This document shows positions 46,881 through 59,900 of a DNA stretch of 64,000 bases, piece by piece. The notes below the pieces were generated by a model. The model searched no databases. It was not told the DNA's origin and worked only from the letters and a program-made list of their open reading frames with translations. Location: the NCBI RefSeq assembly GCF_011075055.1, contig NC_058151.1, forward strand, positions 9,132,251-9,196,250, given 5' to 3'. Origin of the DNA: Mangifera indica (taxonomy: Eukaryota > Streptophyta > Magnoliopsida > Sapindales > Anacardiaceae). Position numbers and translations under genes: made by a program. The stretch's first letter is position 1. Each line of letters opens with the position of its first letter.

Positions 46881-47652
46881 TGTACATGATCAAGCATACA
46901 AATTGATCCACTGAAAGCTAAAGTAATAGTTGTCAAGTGGGCTTTGCAATAAAAGGCAGAGGTAGGAGAAAATGTAAGCATTGAATAACCTATTAAGCAA
47001 TGAGAAGCGGCTAAAAAGACTTGCAAGAAAAAGAACAAGAAGCAGAGTATTTAGTCATATAACGATTTAGTATACAACAAAAAGCAGTTAAAAGCAAGAA
47101 AATGTATATACAAAGTCTTACTTAGAGGTTACGAAATTGTTAGTTTCTTACTGTTTAAGTTTTTTTTTTTTAAGTAGTATATAAATCTCATTGTAATGAA
47201 TCATTAGGGTAATGAAAAATGTTTAAATACTGATAATTTGTAGCATTAATGTCATAAAATTCCAAGTCAAAGAAACAATGTTAATGAAAAATGGATTTCC
47301 ACCTATGAATTTGAGATACAATTTTAAGCTTTACTTTTGGGCTAAGATTTCAAGCTTTGATTTTAAAAAGCACATCAAATTAACTTGGAACTACCCAAAT
47401 TTACAACTCATCAAACACATGCGAAATTCAAGCAAACCATTTCTCATCCTAGCAAAGCTTAATCGAACACATCTTAGATCGAATCCAACCCCAAAAACTA
47501 AGGAGAGACATCGTTTATTTTAATTTGCTATAAGTAATTTTTCTTTCACTCTGCTTATCATCTCCCAAGTGTGTAAGATATTCATTATGGAACTTAATGG
47601 GAATATATGAAAGGTACTAATATGCAAGTTTCAATTTAGTTGTTTTTTAAAT
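46881..47652. other. Gene-free stretch
   Basis: Probably the 3' non-coding part of the Gypsy remnant. The open frame 47278-47523 has no recognisable domain. Confidence 0.3.
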
Positions 47653-48097
47653 CAATAATGCTACGTCTACAACTCTTGGGCACAAAGACTTCACACAGAC
47701 CGATGTGGTAGTGGCCATTTCATTTGCCACGTGGCAATCCTGCCATGTCATCAATATTAAAATTAAATTAAATTACACATTTAATTATGCAAACCCACTA
47801 TTTTTGCAGCCCAAAAATTTCAGCAGCACATTTTCTTTCTCAAAAATTTCAGCTCCTCTATCTACCACCATGGCTGGATGTTGATGATCACATTTTTAGG
47901 AGCACAATTTTTTTCCCTGAAAGATTTGTGACAAAACTAATTTTATTTTATTTGAACTCAAGGGCACCATTGAGAACATAACTTTCAACCCACTGTATTT
48001 TTGTTTTTAAGGTACAAAATCTTCCACATTGTTCTTGTTTGACTACAATCTATGAGAGTTTTTGTTTCTATAATTGCTCTTAAATTTGGTTGTATAA
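47653..48097 (+). repeat. Left terminal inverted repeat of the FAR1-type MULE
   Basis: Pairs in inverse with 52025-52396, from the outer CAATAATGCTAC to the inner TAAATTTGGTTGTA. Good matches include AAATGGCCACTACCACGT against its inverse and ACTCTCATAGA-type blocks. Confidence 0.85.
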
Positions 48098-49489
48098 AAA
48101 TTATGGTCTTGCAAGGTGTTGATGAAATGCCTTTCAGAAATTAATTGTGTTTTGTTATTTATGTCTTCATTGTTTTAGTGTTGTTTTGTCAAAGTAGTTA
48201 AAAGCTTTGGTTTAACGAAGATCATTGGTAACCACATAAATAAGATATGCTCTGCATTACCCTTCATCAAGCAGTTGAGCGGAATTAAAGATGGTATAGT
48301 GATTTAGATGATTATTTTAGTTGTATGTATTGATTTTGTTATGTTTGCATTATTGTTGTTTTGTTGTTGTGGTATTATGGCTGAGAGCTTTGATTAGATA
48401 AAGGTTCCACTTTCTTAGTTCTCGAGTTTGCATTTCCTTTAAAACTATTAATGTCTCACAAGTTGGAGATGAATAATATTGATTCTTGTGATAACTTGTT
48501 CAAGCCAATATTTTTACAAGAACCAATGTGCCTTCACCCACCCACTTTGTTCTTGCTCTAAAGTTTTGCAAGTTTGCTCATGAAGGAAGTGATATGCCCA
48601 ACCTCTTATCAATTTTCACATGAAAATTTACCACTATGAAGGAATGAAACGTTGGAGTATAAAGGAAAGTACAGTTAGTGGTAAGAAGATTCTCACACTT
48701 TTAGCTCAATTACATATGTTTTCTCTTGGTTTTTTTTTTTTTCTTTTGAAATTATATAATGTCTTACTAAAGAAACATGAGTCAACCTTAAAAAAGGCCC
48801 TTAAGATCTCTCATAGGAACCATAAACCTTTGAAAGATCTCTTGGAAGCTTCTTTTAGACCTTTTGATATATATAGTTCCATTTAATTATGTTAATGCAA
48901 ATGTGCTCAAGGGAGCCGCATTTATACGGGAATACACAAGAATGAGTAACTTATTTAGCTGCCTTTGCTTCAATGAGGTCAACCTCTTGGTGCATAATGC
49001 TAGAACATCCAAAGCAAACTAAGATTCAATGGAACAATTCAGTTAGTCTTACTATTATGTTTTATTTCTTCTTATTTAGTTTTGAAACTAGGATATGGTG
49101 AGGGCCTAAAACATTTGTAGAATATTTATATAGGAAAAGGTGACATTGGTTGCCAAAATCTGTAAGAATAAAATCTATACTAAGAATGATATATAATATG
49201 TTTTGAAATATTATATGATTGTGTATGATAAAAGTGCACATCTATACATATGTGCATGTATAACTTATGTGATATCCTTCTCACCTAATCTTTCTAAATT
49301 TTAACTATTAACTACAGACATGTGATGAATGATCATTTGAAACAAATACAAAAGTATTTTAGACAAGCTAAATACAATTCGAAAACCTGAAACTATATAT
49401 ATTCAAAATGATGATAACAATGAGTTAAAAAAATGAAAATTACTAAACAAAAAAAAATTAGGTCAAAACATTTGTTGAATGAGCTTGAC

Positions 49490-49950
49490 TTAATTTACTA
49501 GCCAAACGAGTTTTGTTGGGGGCCTCAAATGAAAGAATATTTGGCTTCTTTTACTAGCCAAATGAGTTATGTTAAGGGCATCAATTAAAACATAAACTTT
49601 TATTATTTGTGCTTGATAAGGGAAGGAAGCAAACTAATTTGGAAAAGCTTATGTGGATTGAACAAACTGTAGACAAAATGCATAAGTAGTTAACGTCATG
49701 TTATAAAAATAAAAATCAATATATAAAAGGATGTAAATCAACAGAAAATAAACACACTATTTCCAACCACATCAATAGAAGATATCTGATACTAAATATT
49801 TTTGATAAAAATTTTCTATTGTAGTTAAATATTTGGTATAAATAAGAATCTATATATACAAGGATGTGAATAAACATAAAATAGATACACTATTTACAAC
49901 CACTTCAACCAAAGATATTTGATATAAATATTTTTCACAAAAATTTACGA
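49490..49950. repeat. Two short tandem duplications inside the FAR1-type MULE
   Basis: TTTACTAGCCAAA(C/T)GAGTT(T/A)TGTT recurs at about 49494 and 49551. A ~100-bp unit with AAGGATGT(A/G)AAT and ACACTATTT(C/A)CAACCAC recurs at about 49711 and 49847, a spacing near 136 bp. No coding content. Confidence 0.6.
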
Positions 49951-50289
49951 AAAAAATAGTGACTTCTATCATTAAAACATTTGACATAGGCAACTTTTTC
50001 ATCATCCGAATTCACTAGCTTTATCCTACAATATACGCAACACAATATTACCATCAAAATCCACATAATTTCTTTCACAACTTTATAATCATTATAACCA
50101 CACAGGGACTAAAAAATAAGAACAAAATTTGTACTAGCATTTCATTCATTCCTTTCTTGACATAACCAATCTTTGGAGGAACAATCACTATCCTATACAA
50201 AAATATGAAAAACTAATGACAATCAAATTTGTAATGTTAATGAAGCTAAAAAACGACGCTTGACATAGATATTATACCCTTACATGCAA

Positions 50290-51110
50290 TCAAAGTGCAT
50301 CAAACAAAAATAATTTAGAGATAAAAACATCAATTGCATCCTCATTAGAGATTAATCTACAACCTAATAGTGTGGAATGACCATGATGATCAACACCAAC
50401 AAAAGCATCAAATGGCATATCATACTTGTTTGTTAAATATATTGTGTCAAATGTCACGTCACTAAGTTCTTTAAATGCAACCCTACTTGTTGCACTCACT
50501 CATAAAACATTATTTAATCGACCTTCCTCATCTAAATCCATTAAGTAGAAGAAATTTGAATTCTCATTTTGCATCTTCAAAAAATATTTTTGGATTGCAG
50601 AAGCATCACCAACAACAAGTCTTAGTCTCTTGACCTTTTCAATGTAATTTCTACAATCTTTCTCTAGGAAAGGCAAATTCTTAGTACCATATGCTTCAAC
50701 TAAAAAGGAATTAAAATTTGTGTTTGGTTCAATGCATGTCATATCATTCACATCAAGCTTTCTTTTTACAAAAGGTAACATTATTCTATTTCTCTTGAAA
50801 TATCGAGTTTTGGATTAATTACTAAGTTCATGGTTATGATCCAAGAAAACTGAACATATTAGCCATTTTTCATACCCGAGCCTTACAATCAGTTTTTGTC
50901 ATAGGATGTAATTTAACAGCATTTCTAGAGTTACTTTTCGACTTCCCGTTACAAGAACAAGCCAGGGTCTCATATCTCATCTCTCCATCATATACTTGCT
51001 GTGAAGTTTGTATCATAGTTTAAAAACTCATTTTATTTCCATAGCTTTTATAGTTTTGGACTAAATTATCAAACGAATCAAAAATCATTACGACCTTAGG
51101 CTCTCATTCC
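50290..51110 (-). pseudogene. FAR1/FHY3-related MULE transposase pseudogene (N-terminal half)
   Basis: Minus-strand blocks in order: a FAR1 DNA-binding (WRKY-GCM1-type zinc) region near 50998-50870 with MRYETLACSCNGKSK and KTDCKAR; a spacer 50781-50500 (NSNFFYLMDLDEEGRLNNVL); and the start of the transposase domain 50499-50290 with VTFDTIYLTNKYDMPF, FVGVDHHGHSTLLGC and LISNED. These are signature stretches of FAR1-related transposases. The catalytic remainder and the SWIM zinc finger are not visible, and a frame break separates the last two blocks. The gene is truncated and cannot be functional. It lies inside the paired inverted repeats, so it was probably this element's own transposase. Confidence 0.8.
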
Positions 51111-52024
51111 TCGTCTACACTTTTTATATTTTCCATTTCTTCTGAGCAATTATTCTAAGATATTGATATTATAATAGTCACAATTAGAATATAATAAAAC
51201 AATTAAAAAGTGTAGAAACAATACTATATAAAAAATTAAATTCATATAAATAAATACATTGTAATAATAAACAAAAAATTACCTCCACATCATTGAAATG
51301 AGAACAATTCTTTGTTTAACTGCATGCTTCCATCTTATCATATTTTGCAAATCACAACCTATTTGCAAATCAAATTATATTATTACTACTACAACATACT
51401 AAACTAAAATATTTGTAAATTTCCATCCCATTATGTTGGCTGCTTATTAATCAATAAATATACTGCATATTGGCTCCAAAGTTTATGCTTCACACACCAA
51501 AACCAATAAGAATTATCTTATTAGTCATCATAGAAGTGCAATGCATAATGGAATCCCACAAAGGTCACTAGTATGACCCAAAAATAATCATGGGGGAATT
51601 TCATCTATTAATGTTACTTAAAGGATCAAAATTATTAGTGTTCTTTCAAAGATGACAGATATTTAAAATATGCATGAAAGACCTATATATTTATATTGAG
51701 AAATAATGTAATTGGGCCTTTATATATTTTCATTATAACTGACCTAAAAAACTAGGGGAGATTTCTTTGAGTGAGTTCTATTAGTGACTCTCTTTATCAA
51801 GTTAAAGAAAATGACGAGATTGTAAAAACGGATTTGTCTCTAGCAAATATTCTACCAGGTATTAGCATTGGGAATGTGTCTATATATATATATATGTATC
51901 AAAACACAATTAATTTCTAAGACCTCTCATATCAAAAGCAACACCAAAATAATAAAGATATATATAACAAAACACAATTAATTTCTCAAAGGCATTTCAT
52001 CAAACACCTTGTGAGACCACAATT

Positions 52025-52396
52025 TTTGTACAACCAAATTTAAGCGCAATTACAGAAACAAAAACTCTCATAGAGTGTAGTTGAACAAGAACAATGTGGA
52101 AGATTTTATACCTTAAAAACAAAAATAGAATGGGTTGAAAGTTATGTCCTCAATAACGCCCTTGAGTTCGAATGAAATGAAATTAGTTTTGTCACAAATC
52201 CTTCTAGGAAAGAAAATGTGCTTCTGAAATTTTTGTAAGGCAAAAATGGCGGGTTTGCACAATTAAATCTATGTAATTTCATTTTATTTTAATATTGATG
52301 ACATGGCAGATTTGCCACATGGCAGATGAAATGGCCACTACCACGTCAGTCTGTGTGAAGTCTCTGTGCCCAGGAGTTGTGAATGTAGCATTATTG
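52025..52396 (-). repeat. Right terminal inverted repeat of the FAR1-type MULE
   Basis: Inverse of 47653-48097 (see there). It ends about 300 bp downstream of the SPT6 stop codon, so the insertion lies at or beyond the 3' end of the SPT6 transcript. Confidence 0.85.
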
Positions 52397-52699
52397 TTAT
52401 TAAAATTCAAATTAAGATCCTAAATCCAGGAAGTAGCGTATTCCTAGAGTAAAATAAGAAAGGCACTTCTTACTAATGTGTTCACAATATTTAGATACAT
52501 ACATACATACAAGGCACATAGCAGAAGCCTTTACATCATTGTTTCATATCCGAACAAAAAAAGAGAGAATATGGATGAAACTGCGAAAAGAAGCTACCAT
52601 TCTGAACTATGGCTTCTAAACCCCATCAAAAGATTGCAATTGGAGTTAGTTATGGAGATAGTGTCAGAGTTGAACGCCTTAAAAACCACCACCACTTCC

Positions 52700-53960
52700 T
52701 CATCCTGACCAACCATTGTCTGAACTTTTCTTGGAAGAACCACCCCATCCAGAATCTTTGTTGTCAGTACCATCATTTCCCCAGCCTGCATTGTCAACCC
52801 CACCACCACCACTACCTCCACCCCAACCACTGCTACCACCACCCCATCGACTGCTACCCCCGCCACCACTTCCACTTCCACTTCCACTTCCACCACTGCC
52901 CCAACCACCAGGCAAAGATCCCCTGTCAGCTGGATTTTGAACTTTAGCACCAGGAAAATTGTTCCACCCATCGTCCCTGCTATTGGTGCCAGAATCCCAG
53001 TTGGGGGTATCATTGCCGGAATTATTACCCATGTTATATGAACCTCGACCACGGCCACGGCCACCATATGGTCGTGGAAGCCCACTTGGATGCCCATCCC
53101 TGTTACCTCCGTTTCTGTAATCATTTCGGCCTATAAATAGAGGATAGTAATTGGTAAGTTTAGAACCATTCATGAAAAGTTTATTTAGGGGGCAACTCTA
53201 TACATGTAGAATGGCGAAGAGCCCAACCACTACAATAAAATCCACAGACCAAACAATCAACATATACAGCATATTATCAAATAAAAAGGTAATTGATTCC
53301 TTTCGTAGACTAGAACCATTTATTGAATGTTCAATCCACTAGCACAATATGTACCAATTTACCAAAATTAGTAGGTTCCAGACGAAAATAGTAGGTTGAA
53401 CAAAATTGATTGATGTAAAGAGTAGGTAAAAATAGATAATATGTCAAGATAAAATTCCCTAAATAGGACTGCTTTATCTCATACATTAAATGTGCAAACT
53501 ATACTAAATGTAAATCCAAGTCGTACAAAATACAAGACCAAACTAAATGAACAAACACATGCGCCTGCAATACACACTGCAAAAAAAAATCTTATTTCTC
53601 ATTTACCTGGTACATGAAATCTTAAAAGGAATAAGAAGGCTATTTACTTGAATTTATGCTTATATTACCCTAGGCATAGCCATATGAAGTGCAAATTAAA
53701 CAGACAATGGTTTATGTTCAAATGAATTGTAACACCAGGGGAAAAAAGTAAAATTAGCTTTCTAAAAGCACCAAAGTGCAATACAAAGAAGTAGCAGATT
53801 AATGCTGAATACTTTAAAGACTATACCTGTTCTTGAACCTGGTGTAGAAGAACGATCCCTGTCAACAGACTGGCCTCTCCAGCCACCAGCATTGTTTGAA
53901 CCACCCCAGCCACTACCACCAGATGCTGCAGAAGAGCCCCCAGTGGCAGGGCTTCGCATT
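52700..53960 (-). other. SPT6L: SPT6 C-terminal WG/GW-rich tail (AGO-hook-like), exons 16-17
   Basis: From about residue 1470 the protein is rich in Gly, Ser, Arg and Asn, with roughly ten WG or GW pairs, for example SGWGGSN, GGWRG, GGWGSG, SSGWGGG, NAGWGN and SGWGGSS, ending NGWSG. An RGRGRG stretch precedes them. Plant SPT6-like proteins are known for such a tail, which can bind Argonaute. The coding DNA is a G-rich imperfect repeat (52800-52900), which gives long open frames in other phases. Confidence 0.75.
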
Positions 53961-56900
53961 GGTACCATTGCTGCAACTGATCTAATTGAAGGTGATGAAT
54001 CATGCTGCGGATCATCAATATGCCTCTGAAAATATGCCACAAGCCGATCAATGTCCTCAAACATCCTCTTCCGAAACTTGAATCCCTTGGGATACAGACC
54101 AATGTACTCATGGTGAGGATTTGTACTCCGAATGTAAGTTAGAATGAAGGTGCCCGGATGTTCATGTGATATGCCAAAACAATAAACTATCCTTGTTGGG
54201 TACTCAGATTTCTCAATCCTTAGGAGCTCATCAACTTCTGCTTTGGTGCCTCTCCTAAACTTGCGATAGCTAAGCATTACCTTCAGGTGGGCCACTAAGG
54301 GATCAACATACCGATCCATTACCTACGTATTTAAGAAAAAAAAGGCAGATTTATCAGTTTTCACTTCATTTGCACCAGGTCTGATATCAAAAGGCACATT
54401 TTCCTTGTGCCCTTAACAACACATCAGCTGATCTACCAAAATGCTAGAAATTTTCCCAATTACACCATTCACATTAGATATTTACAATGTTAATTTCAAG
54501 CACCTGCCATCTGTTTCTTAGGTAGTTATTAAAACTATTTATGAAACTCAAGCTAATTTTGGGATTCTAATGTCAGTTCAGGGAACACTGTTGAAGTTTG
54601 AATGCAATTCCTCACAGGATTATCCCATGTTTCTCTCATGTGAATTTACAGAAGAAAATAGACACAAACTTTAACTTTAGTAGGATTTTTGACTGGGAGA
54701 AACTCTTTTTTGCTTATTATTTCCTCAACATCAAAGATGATGAGCATCCCACCATATTATATTAAAAGGTATAGTGGCTAATTCTTCATCTTCCATAACA
54801 TGGAATTTTTATTTTTGTAAAAATTTTAAATAATTGGCAATCTATGCTCTCTACATTCCAATGATCCAAAAAGATGATTCAAATAGTTTGAATCAGGATT
54901 ACCCAGCTTCAAGAAATTTGATTCTTCAGGTGCTTTAACTATTCAAATGGCCTGTAGCTTTTTCTTCTCTTTCTACTTTCCCAGCAGCTTTAATGTTATG
55001 AAAGGATAAATTATGTAAAAATACAGCTTTTGCTACGATATTGGCTCATATCAGGCCATTTTGCTTGATGACATGTAAAATACATATCATTGTTCATACA
55101 TTAACCCATGTTTTGCTTATCCAACATTTTGTATTTTGTGTGAAAAGGAATCAGAAAGTTTTCATGATTTGTTGCTTCACTACCATACTCAGGTGCAATA
55201 TTATAAAACAAGTGTGACTGACCTCATCCAAATCCTCAAAAGTATCCTCCCCAATTTTTAGTGTCTTCCCAATTCGAAGCAAGCTTGTGATGTCCTTATG
55301 TTCCTTTCCACCTTCAACTATGTCCTTGTGAGCATACACTCCATCATAAACTTTGAGAGTCAATGTTAAATAAGAAGGCCCACGAGAACTAGGACGAATG
55401 ATGCTTTCACCTGGATCCTTGTCGGATAAGAACTGTTAAACATGATTAAAATAAAAAGAATTTAGGTTAATCGATTGAAACACTCCAAAAATTCAAGCAA
55501 AATCCAGACTCAAGCTATCAAGTCCTCAGCCTCAAGGAAATTACACAAAAAATTTGATCTCAATATCTTAAGTAAAAAACTGTCCACAAAAAATAATAAT
55601 AATAATAATAATAAACATGAATGTAGACATGTAGATCTAGCTAAATATTAACTACATGTAGCTCTAAGCCCGCTTTCCAATAATGTCATGGAAAGATAGA
55701 CTAGGCCAAGACATATAAACACAAAACAAGCAATTCAAAAGAAAGCCAAAAAAAAGGGGTTTTAAAAAAAAAAAAAAAAGAGGGAGGCACTGGAATGGCC
55801 TTAACCACCTATTAGATTATCCCAGTACATTAACCATTCCTTCAATATGAAACTAGATGTTCAGAAACCTCGCAATTATAGTTTAGAATTTTGCAACCAT
55901 GCATGATAGTATAACTGAATATTTGACCTCAGCAGATAAATAAATGAATCAGGGGACTGATTAATGCAACTGCATGAAAGGGCAAAACAATTGTAGATAG
56001 CTGTCAGTTTCAGTTTATGAGTTAGATCAGATCCCTAATACAAGTCCGGCACAGTACCTCTGTGTCGATTGTCAGCAGATGTGTATCTTCTTTTTTTAAG
56101 TAAAAATGCAGAGTCAATCTTATATTACATAATTGAATATAGATATGTGGATATATTAAGCACATGTAAAGATAAACAAAGTGCAGACACAGCAGACTTT
56201 TAAAGAACTTTGTAGATTAAATCAATTTTAAATGATTTAATAGTAATGACATTCAAACATAACCTCTCTCTCTTTGAAATCAAAATAAGATGCTCTACTT
56301 ATAAGAAGAATTCAAATTCAACTCACGTACAAAATATGAAAATGTTCAAAAAGTTAGTCAGAACATAATCAGTAACACACCTGCATTGCTTCATCAGCTG
56401 TTATATTCTGGAAGCGAGGATGAACAATCATTCGTGGCTTAAAATGTTTCTTTGCAAGCTCCTTTTCTTTTCGAGCCTTTTCCTGCTCACTCTGACGGTT
56501 GCTCCTGTCTTCATGATAGTATGGATCAAGGTTTTGTACATGCTGATATCGGTTATTTCTCATCTCACTCTCTCTACAAATTAGGAACACCTGATATCTG
56601 TTCTTCTGAATTGATTTAATCTTGCAGGTGAGAATGTCACCTTCATGAAGTCTGTCAGACAACTCAGAAATATCCCTCCAATCATCAGAATAATCTTCCT
56701 TCATAAGCATTCCAGTCAATCCTGATTCAAGCACACATATTGCTCTTTGACCTTGTACCCTTCGGACTGTGGCTTGCACAATCCTCCCTTCAGCAAGGGT
56801 ATCTTCAGTTTCACCTGCAATCATATAGAATTCCTCATCCTGACTCGGTTCCTTATACTGATTACGCCAATCCTGGAAACCCTGTATTAATTCCCTTCTT

Positions 56901-59900
56901 ATGAGATATAATGTCTCTTTCTTATTCTCACGCTTCTTTTCAGTAATATGCCTGTCCAGAAGATAGGTTCTCAATAAATCAGGCCGGTCTCTCACATGTT
57001 CTATAGCCATCTCCAATGCATCTTCATCATCATTTGCATCACCTTCAATGTCCCTATTATATACCTCTTTTGCCAACTCCTGTGCAAGACCATAAGATTC
57101 TGGATGTATTCTTGTATCATCCAAAAGATCAATGAACTGGCTGCTGCTAGCAGCCAGCCCACTCCGACGAACACGCAAAAAGCCAACTGCATTGACAAAC
57201 ACCTTTTTGCCAAGACCGTGGGCTGTCACAAAGTCCTTCCGAGTGTAAATTGCCCCAACTCTTACTAGGGATCTCTGTAAAGATGCCGCCTTTCTAGGCC
57301 CAAGGCCAGATATGAATTGAAGAGGAGCAAATAACCATTCATGGCTTGCAGCCAAATTAATATCCAGGCCAACCTGGTTTGTAACATCTACCATAACCTG
57401 TTCAATCATCCCATACTTCTCATCAGGAGTGAGAAAATTCTCTAAAGAACCAAGCTTCCAAGACAAAATCTCCCTCCCAGGTCCACATAATGTTGCAACC
57501 ATTGCCAATGGATTTTGCAAATAGCGCCCAAGAGCAACAGCCCGCTTAACAATGCCTAAAGAAATAAGAAAATAACAAGCGATAAGTAAAACATGTCTTC
57601 AAGTACACATAATTCAGACAGCAAGAATGCAATAACCTGACTGTCCAGGCAGCTGGTCTGATGAAATTCGAGAGTTTTCATAAAGGCGAGGCAAAGATTC
57701 ATCTCCGTATACTATGCTTAGCTCATCCATCTCATGCCCAACATCTCTGGGATTTTCCTCCACCATTTTAAAAATGATCTGATAATAAGCATCAAATGGG
57801 AAATTTTAATCATTTTTTTCAAATGAGAAAAATGAAATGACTTTAAAACCACCTTCCATCCAAATAAAAGAAAGAATTTAAGACTAGAAATTGCATGTAC
57901 TCATATGCAGAAGTTGCAATGCCATTTCCTTTTCAAATTGCCTACAAATGGAGGAAGCCTAGAGCAGCGAATAGTTTAACATACAAATATACAGTCTTCT
58001 ACTAAGCAATATACTGATGTAAGCTGAGAAAGTCCACAATGCTGTAAGTCTCAGAGAGCATGCATTATAATTTGAAATTGCATGTACAAAGGTAAAACCT
58101 AGGAATGTCTAAACAAAAGCAATTGAATGTTGATCTTATAGAACCAGAGACCCAGAAAAAAGGCCAAAGTCCTTTTACCCACCAGTTCCTTTGATTTAGT
58201 GACCTAAGAACACACAGCATATCACTTCAATCTTTTTGCACCAACTTAAAACAACTCAGGATCTAAGATCTAGTCACCTAGAAAACCCCAACTATGCTTC
58301 ATGAGACCAAAACTGTTGGCCTGCACACAGCAATTGAATTTACACAACACATAATAAGTATAGAGCATCTGAGTTAGCTAATCCCATGTTCATTATCAAT
58401 AACTTACTGAGACCAATGAAGGACACTGAAGTTCCATTTATACAACAAGACATAGCATATCAACAAAACATAACCTTAGTGTGAAACCAAAGACCACAAG
58501 AAAGACAACTACAAATGCATACCTCATAAATATCATCCTTCAGCCCAGTACAGGACAGGTTTACAGCTCCTAAAACGACAACATGTGGTTGGTGATCCAT
58601 CATAAACTTCAGTACACGTTGTTGGTCATTTTTCTTACGCTGTTGATCATTAACATTTTGAGACCGTAAAGTTAAAGATCCAGCATAAAGCACATCTAGC
58701 ACCTCTCCTGATGAATCTAACATTACAAAAGAGGTTGCAGGCTTTCCTGGGCCCCAACAGCAAGCCATGACTCTTGGTGCAGCTTCATCATCTGAGATAA
58801 TATCATTATCCTTCCGTTGATACGGCCCCACAGAAATTTTATTCCACAAATCCTTTCCATATTCCAAGAGTAACCAGTTTTTAGCTCTACTATTCATCAA
58901 TGATCTAGCTTCTTTCTCCATCGAAGGCAGAAGAAAACCATAAAGTGCATCATGTAGGATTAACTTCCTCTGTTCATTCCACAGCTGGGCAGATTTGCTG
59001 ACACCATCACTAAGATAATGTTCATTGCAGTCACTTATCAACTTATCAAGAGAATCATCTGGCAACTTAAAAGTGACTTGGATAAGCTTCTCCTCTTCAG
59101 CCTTCTGGATAAGGAGCCATTGTGCATCCACAAATTTTCTCAACGGCTTCTCCCGCAACCATTTAACTCCAGCAAACTGATGGAAGGAATCTATTGCTAA
59201 ATTTCCATCAGGAGTTGGACTTGTTGAGACTACAGCATTATCCATAAAGATACTACGGACATATTTCCTAACACATGGCTCACAGCTTATCTCAACTGCA
59301 GCCTGAAACAGAACACAAAAAATGGAAGAAAAATTACTGTATGAACTGATAATCAAGCACCAAACAGAAAAATTGTTTTACTCATTAGTATGGACAAAAA
59401 GAAAAAGACAATCCGGACCATGTGCCTAGCCCCTTTAAGCACAGCTTGAGGAGTCTCAAACATTGCACAAGTGAAATTTGAAGCCATCTCCTCAGGTGTT
59501 TCCCTGGCATCCTCCAATTCATATCCCTACAATCAAGCAATGATTGTCACATCTTAGTTCAACATTCCATGAGGTATCTAGAACAGTGAAGACTAATGTA
59601 AGAAAAAAGAAATACATGCACAAACAAGGGAGGTATCCTCATCCATAACAATGCAGATATAATCAGAAATGAAGCAAACTTACCATTTTTTCCAAGGATA
59701 ACTGCAAGCCAAGTTGCTCAGAGCTGTAACCAAACTTGCTCACAACCTCCCATAAACCTGACTTACTGCAGATACTATATTGTGATTTCCTTTTGGGCCT
59801 CTTATACTGACCTTCGTCCACACCAACTTCACCTGGAGGAAAATGCAAGTTAAACTTTGAGTCAACGTCATCAACCTCTCTCTCTGACTCTGCAGCCTTG

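Larger units (their letters stand above)
47653..52396. mobile_element. FAR1-type Mutator-like element with long terminal inverted repeats, 4744 bp
   Basis: Outer ends CAATAATGCTACGTCTACAA (left) and, inverted from the right, CAATAATGCTACATTCACAA. The inverted repeats span about 445 bp (47653-48097) and 372 bp (52025-52396). They differ mainly by an extra ~75 bp in the left copy that looks like a local duplication around AAAAATTTCAG. The interior holds a minus-strand FAR1-related transposase remnant. The flanking sequences TTTTTAAAT and TTATTAAAA are only loosely similar, so the target duplication has decayed or the end is off by a few bases. Confidence 0.82.

Noticed and set aside
48620..48886. 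88-codon plus-strand frame inside the FAR1-type MULE
   Set aside because: No recognisable domain, contains a low-complexity Phe run from a poly-T tract, and nothing supports its expression.
52609..52947. His/Pro-rich open frames on the plus strand over SPT6 exon 17
   Set aside because: Antisense shadows of the Gly/Ser/Trp repeat; no domain.
52594..53124. 176-codon Val/Gly-rich open frame on the minus strand
   Set aside because: It is a second phase of SPT6 exon 17, open only because of the G-rich repeat; the GT-AG model with frame continuity uses the other phase.
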